Shown: in pieces, positions 63,435-64,000 of the stretch | Numbering within the stretch: the first letter of the stretch is position 1 | Layout: each line of letters opens with the position of its first letter | NCBI RefSeq assembly: GCF_022662105.1 | Contig: NZ_JAKMCP010000007.1 | Coordinates: 1-64,000 of the forward strand | Length of the DNA stretch: 64,000 nucleotides | Direction of reading: 5' to 3' | Origin: Aestuariivivens sediminis | GTDB lineage: Bacteria > Bacteroidota > Bacteroidia > Flavobacteriales > Flavobacteriaceae | The notes under the pieces: model-generated | What the model saw: the letters and a program-made list of their open reading frames with translations, nothing else | Told to the model about the DNA's origin: nothing | Databases searched by the model: none | Position numbers and translations under genes: made by a program

Positions 63435-63467
63435 TCGGAGCCGCCGAAAACCGTAAAGAGTAGGCAT
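63435..63467 (+). repeat. 33-base direct repeat upstream of the second DUF4440 gene
   Basis: TCGGAGCCGCCGAAAACCG followed by TAAAGAGTAGGCAT, three mismatches against 63004-63036. It lies 17 bases before the ATG at 63485. Confidence 0.7.
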
Positions 63468-63484
63468 AACTAAAACCCATAACA

Positions 63485-63994
63485 ATGAAAAAACATATCG
63501 AACTGATACGCTATGTCGCGATACTTTTATGCTGCATGGCGGTCATGACCGGTTGTAAAAATCAAACCGAACAATCCGAAGAGCCCGCTGCCGAACCGGC
63601 ATTCGATCTTGCCACGGCCAAAACCGAGATCATAGCGGCCAATGACGTTTTCGAGCAGCGCTTTATGGCCAAGGACTCTGCGGGAGTGGCCAATTTATAC
63701 ACCACCGATGGGAAGTTCATGATGACGGGCAGTCCATCTATTGTTGGACGGGAAGCCATTACCTCTGTGATGTCCGGTTTTATCAATTCCGGGGTAAACG
63801 GACTGGAGCTCACCACCATCGAGGTTTGGGGAACAGAAGATCTGGTAACGGAAGAAGGGGAATATACCTTATCGGCCGACGACACTCCAATAGACCATGG
63901 CAAGTATTTAGTCCTTTGGAAACGGGTGGATGGCCAGTGGCTCCTGTGCAGGGATATTTTTAACTCCAATATGCCACAGGAACAGACCGAATAG
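63485..63994 (+). CDS. DUF4440 / SnoaL-like lipoprotein, paralogue
   Basis: Lipoprotein of 169 residues (MTGC, Cys24) with an NTF2-like DUF4440 domain. AANDVFEQRFMAKDSAGVANLYTTDGKFMM, GREAITSVMSGF, the TIEVWGTEDLVTEEGEYTL strands and LWKRVDGQWLLCRDIFN show the family. It is similar throughout to the gene at 62228-62710, which points to a duplication. Expected at the outer or inner membrane, ligand unknown. The stop lies 6 bases from the window end, so the gene is complete. Confidence 0.9.
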   Translation: MKKHIELIRYVAILLCCMAVMTGCKNQTEQSEEPAAEPAFDLATAKTEIIAANDVFEQRFMAKDSAGVANLYTTDGKFMMTGSPSIVGREAITSVMSGFINSGVNGLELTTIEVWGTEDLVTEEGEYTLSADDTPIDHGKYLVLWKRVDGQWLLCRDIFNSNMPQEQTE

Positions 63995-64000
63995 CATCCC

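Noticed and set aside
1-64000. CRISPR arrays, rRNA or tRNA genes
   Set aside because: No regularly spaced repeats and no rRNA- or tRNA-like sequence were recognised on either strand by eye; a covariance scan was not possible.

Overview
The window reads as a chromosome segment of a marine-type member of the Flavobacteriaceae (Bacteroidota). The signs are SusC/SusD outer-membrane pairs, type IX secretion (T9SS) sorting domains, TAnnTTTG-type promoter boxes, DUF6090 and DUF4212 proteins, sulfatases, and the tgt / LptG-type permease / DMT transporter / accA / dnaB block on one strand. No rRNA, tRNA or CRISPR array was seen.

Region 1 (1 to about 24.3 kb) is a moderate-GC core. thrS, infC, rpmI and rplT form a translation cluster on the + strand. 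An SGNH esterase, a YjbQ-family protein, a sulfatase lipoprotein and a small lipoprotein follow. The - strand block runs tgt, LptG-like permease, DMT transporter, accA, dnaB and an 'asparagine synthetase B'-like exported protein. Then come a beta-barrel protein, a two-subunit sodium:solute symporter, an alanine/glycine symporter, a DUF1624 membrane protein, a TfoX-N protein with a GH18 lipoprotein, and a two-gene GMC dehydrogenase (small subunit plus FAD subunit).

Region 2 (about 24.3 to 59.0 kb) is visibly richer in A+T and looks like an accessory island. Its first half is a polysaccharide utilisation locus (PUL): ECF sigma factor and FecR anti-sigma, then SusC with an STN domain, SusD, a secreted two-repeat protein with a T9SS tail, a SusE/F-like lipoprotein, GH2, GH53 and GH2. 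GH53 plus GH2 points to beta-1,4-galactan or type I arabinogalactan. The PUL lies between the intact GMC gene and a deleted fragment of the same gene (about 42.52-42.80 kb) in direct orientation, and a tyrosine-recombinase remnant lies just beyond it. The second half is a mix of unrelated accessory genes, a broken DinB gene, a GNAT gene bounded by an integron attC-like site, several copies of a roughly 165-bp dispersed repeat, a sigma-54 activator divergent from an OsmC gene, AraC and acyl-CoA dehydrogenase genes, a stand-alone homologue of the CysRS tail, and an SLC12-like transporter.

Region 3 (about 59.0 to 64 kb) returns to higher GC: DUF6090, a truncated sulfatase, an aldo/keto reductase, and two DUF4440-type lipoproteins around an EthD-like gene.

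The main points for a second look are the GMC direct repeats around the PUL with the nearby integrase remnant, the attC-like site at 47257-47386, the dispersed repeat family, the tandem-repeat T9SS protein in the PUL, the non-canonical infC start, and the Tgt lacking its usual zinc cysteines. All family calls are from reading the sequence; no database search was run.
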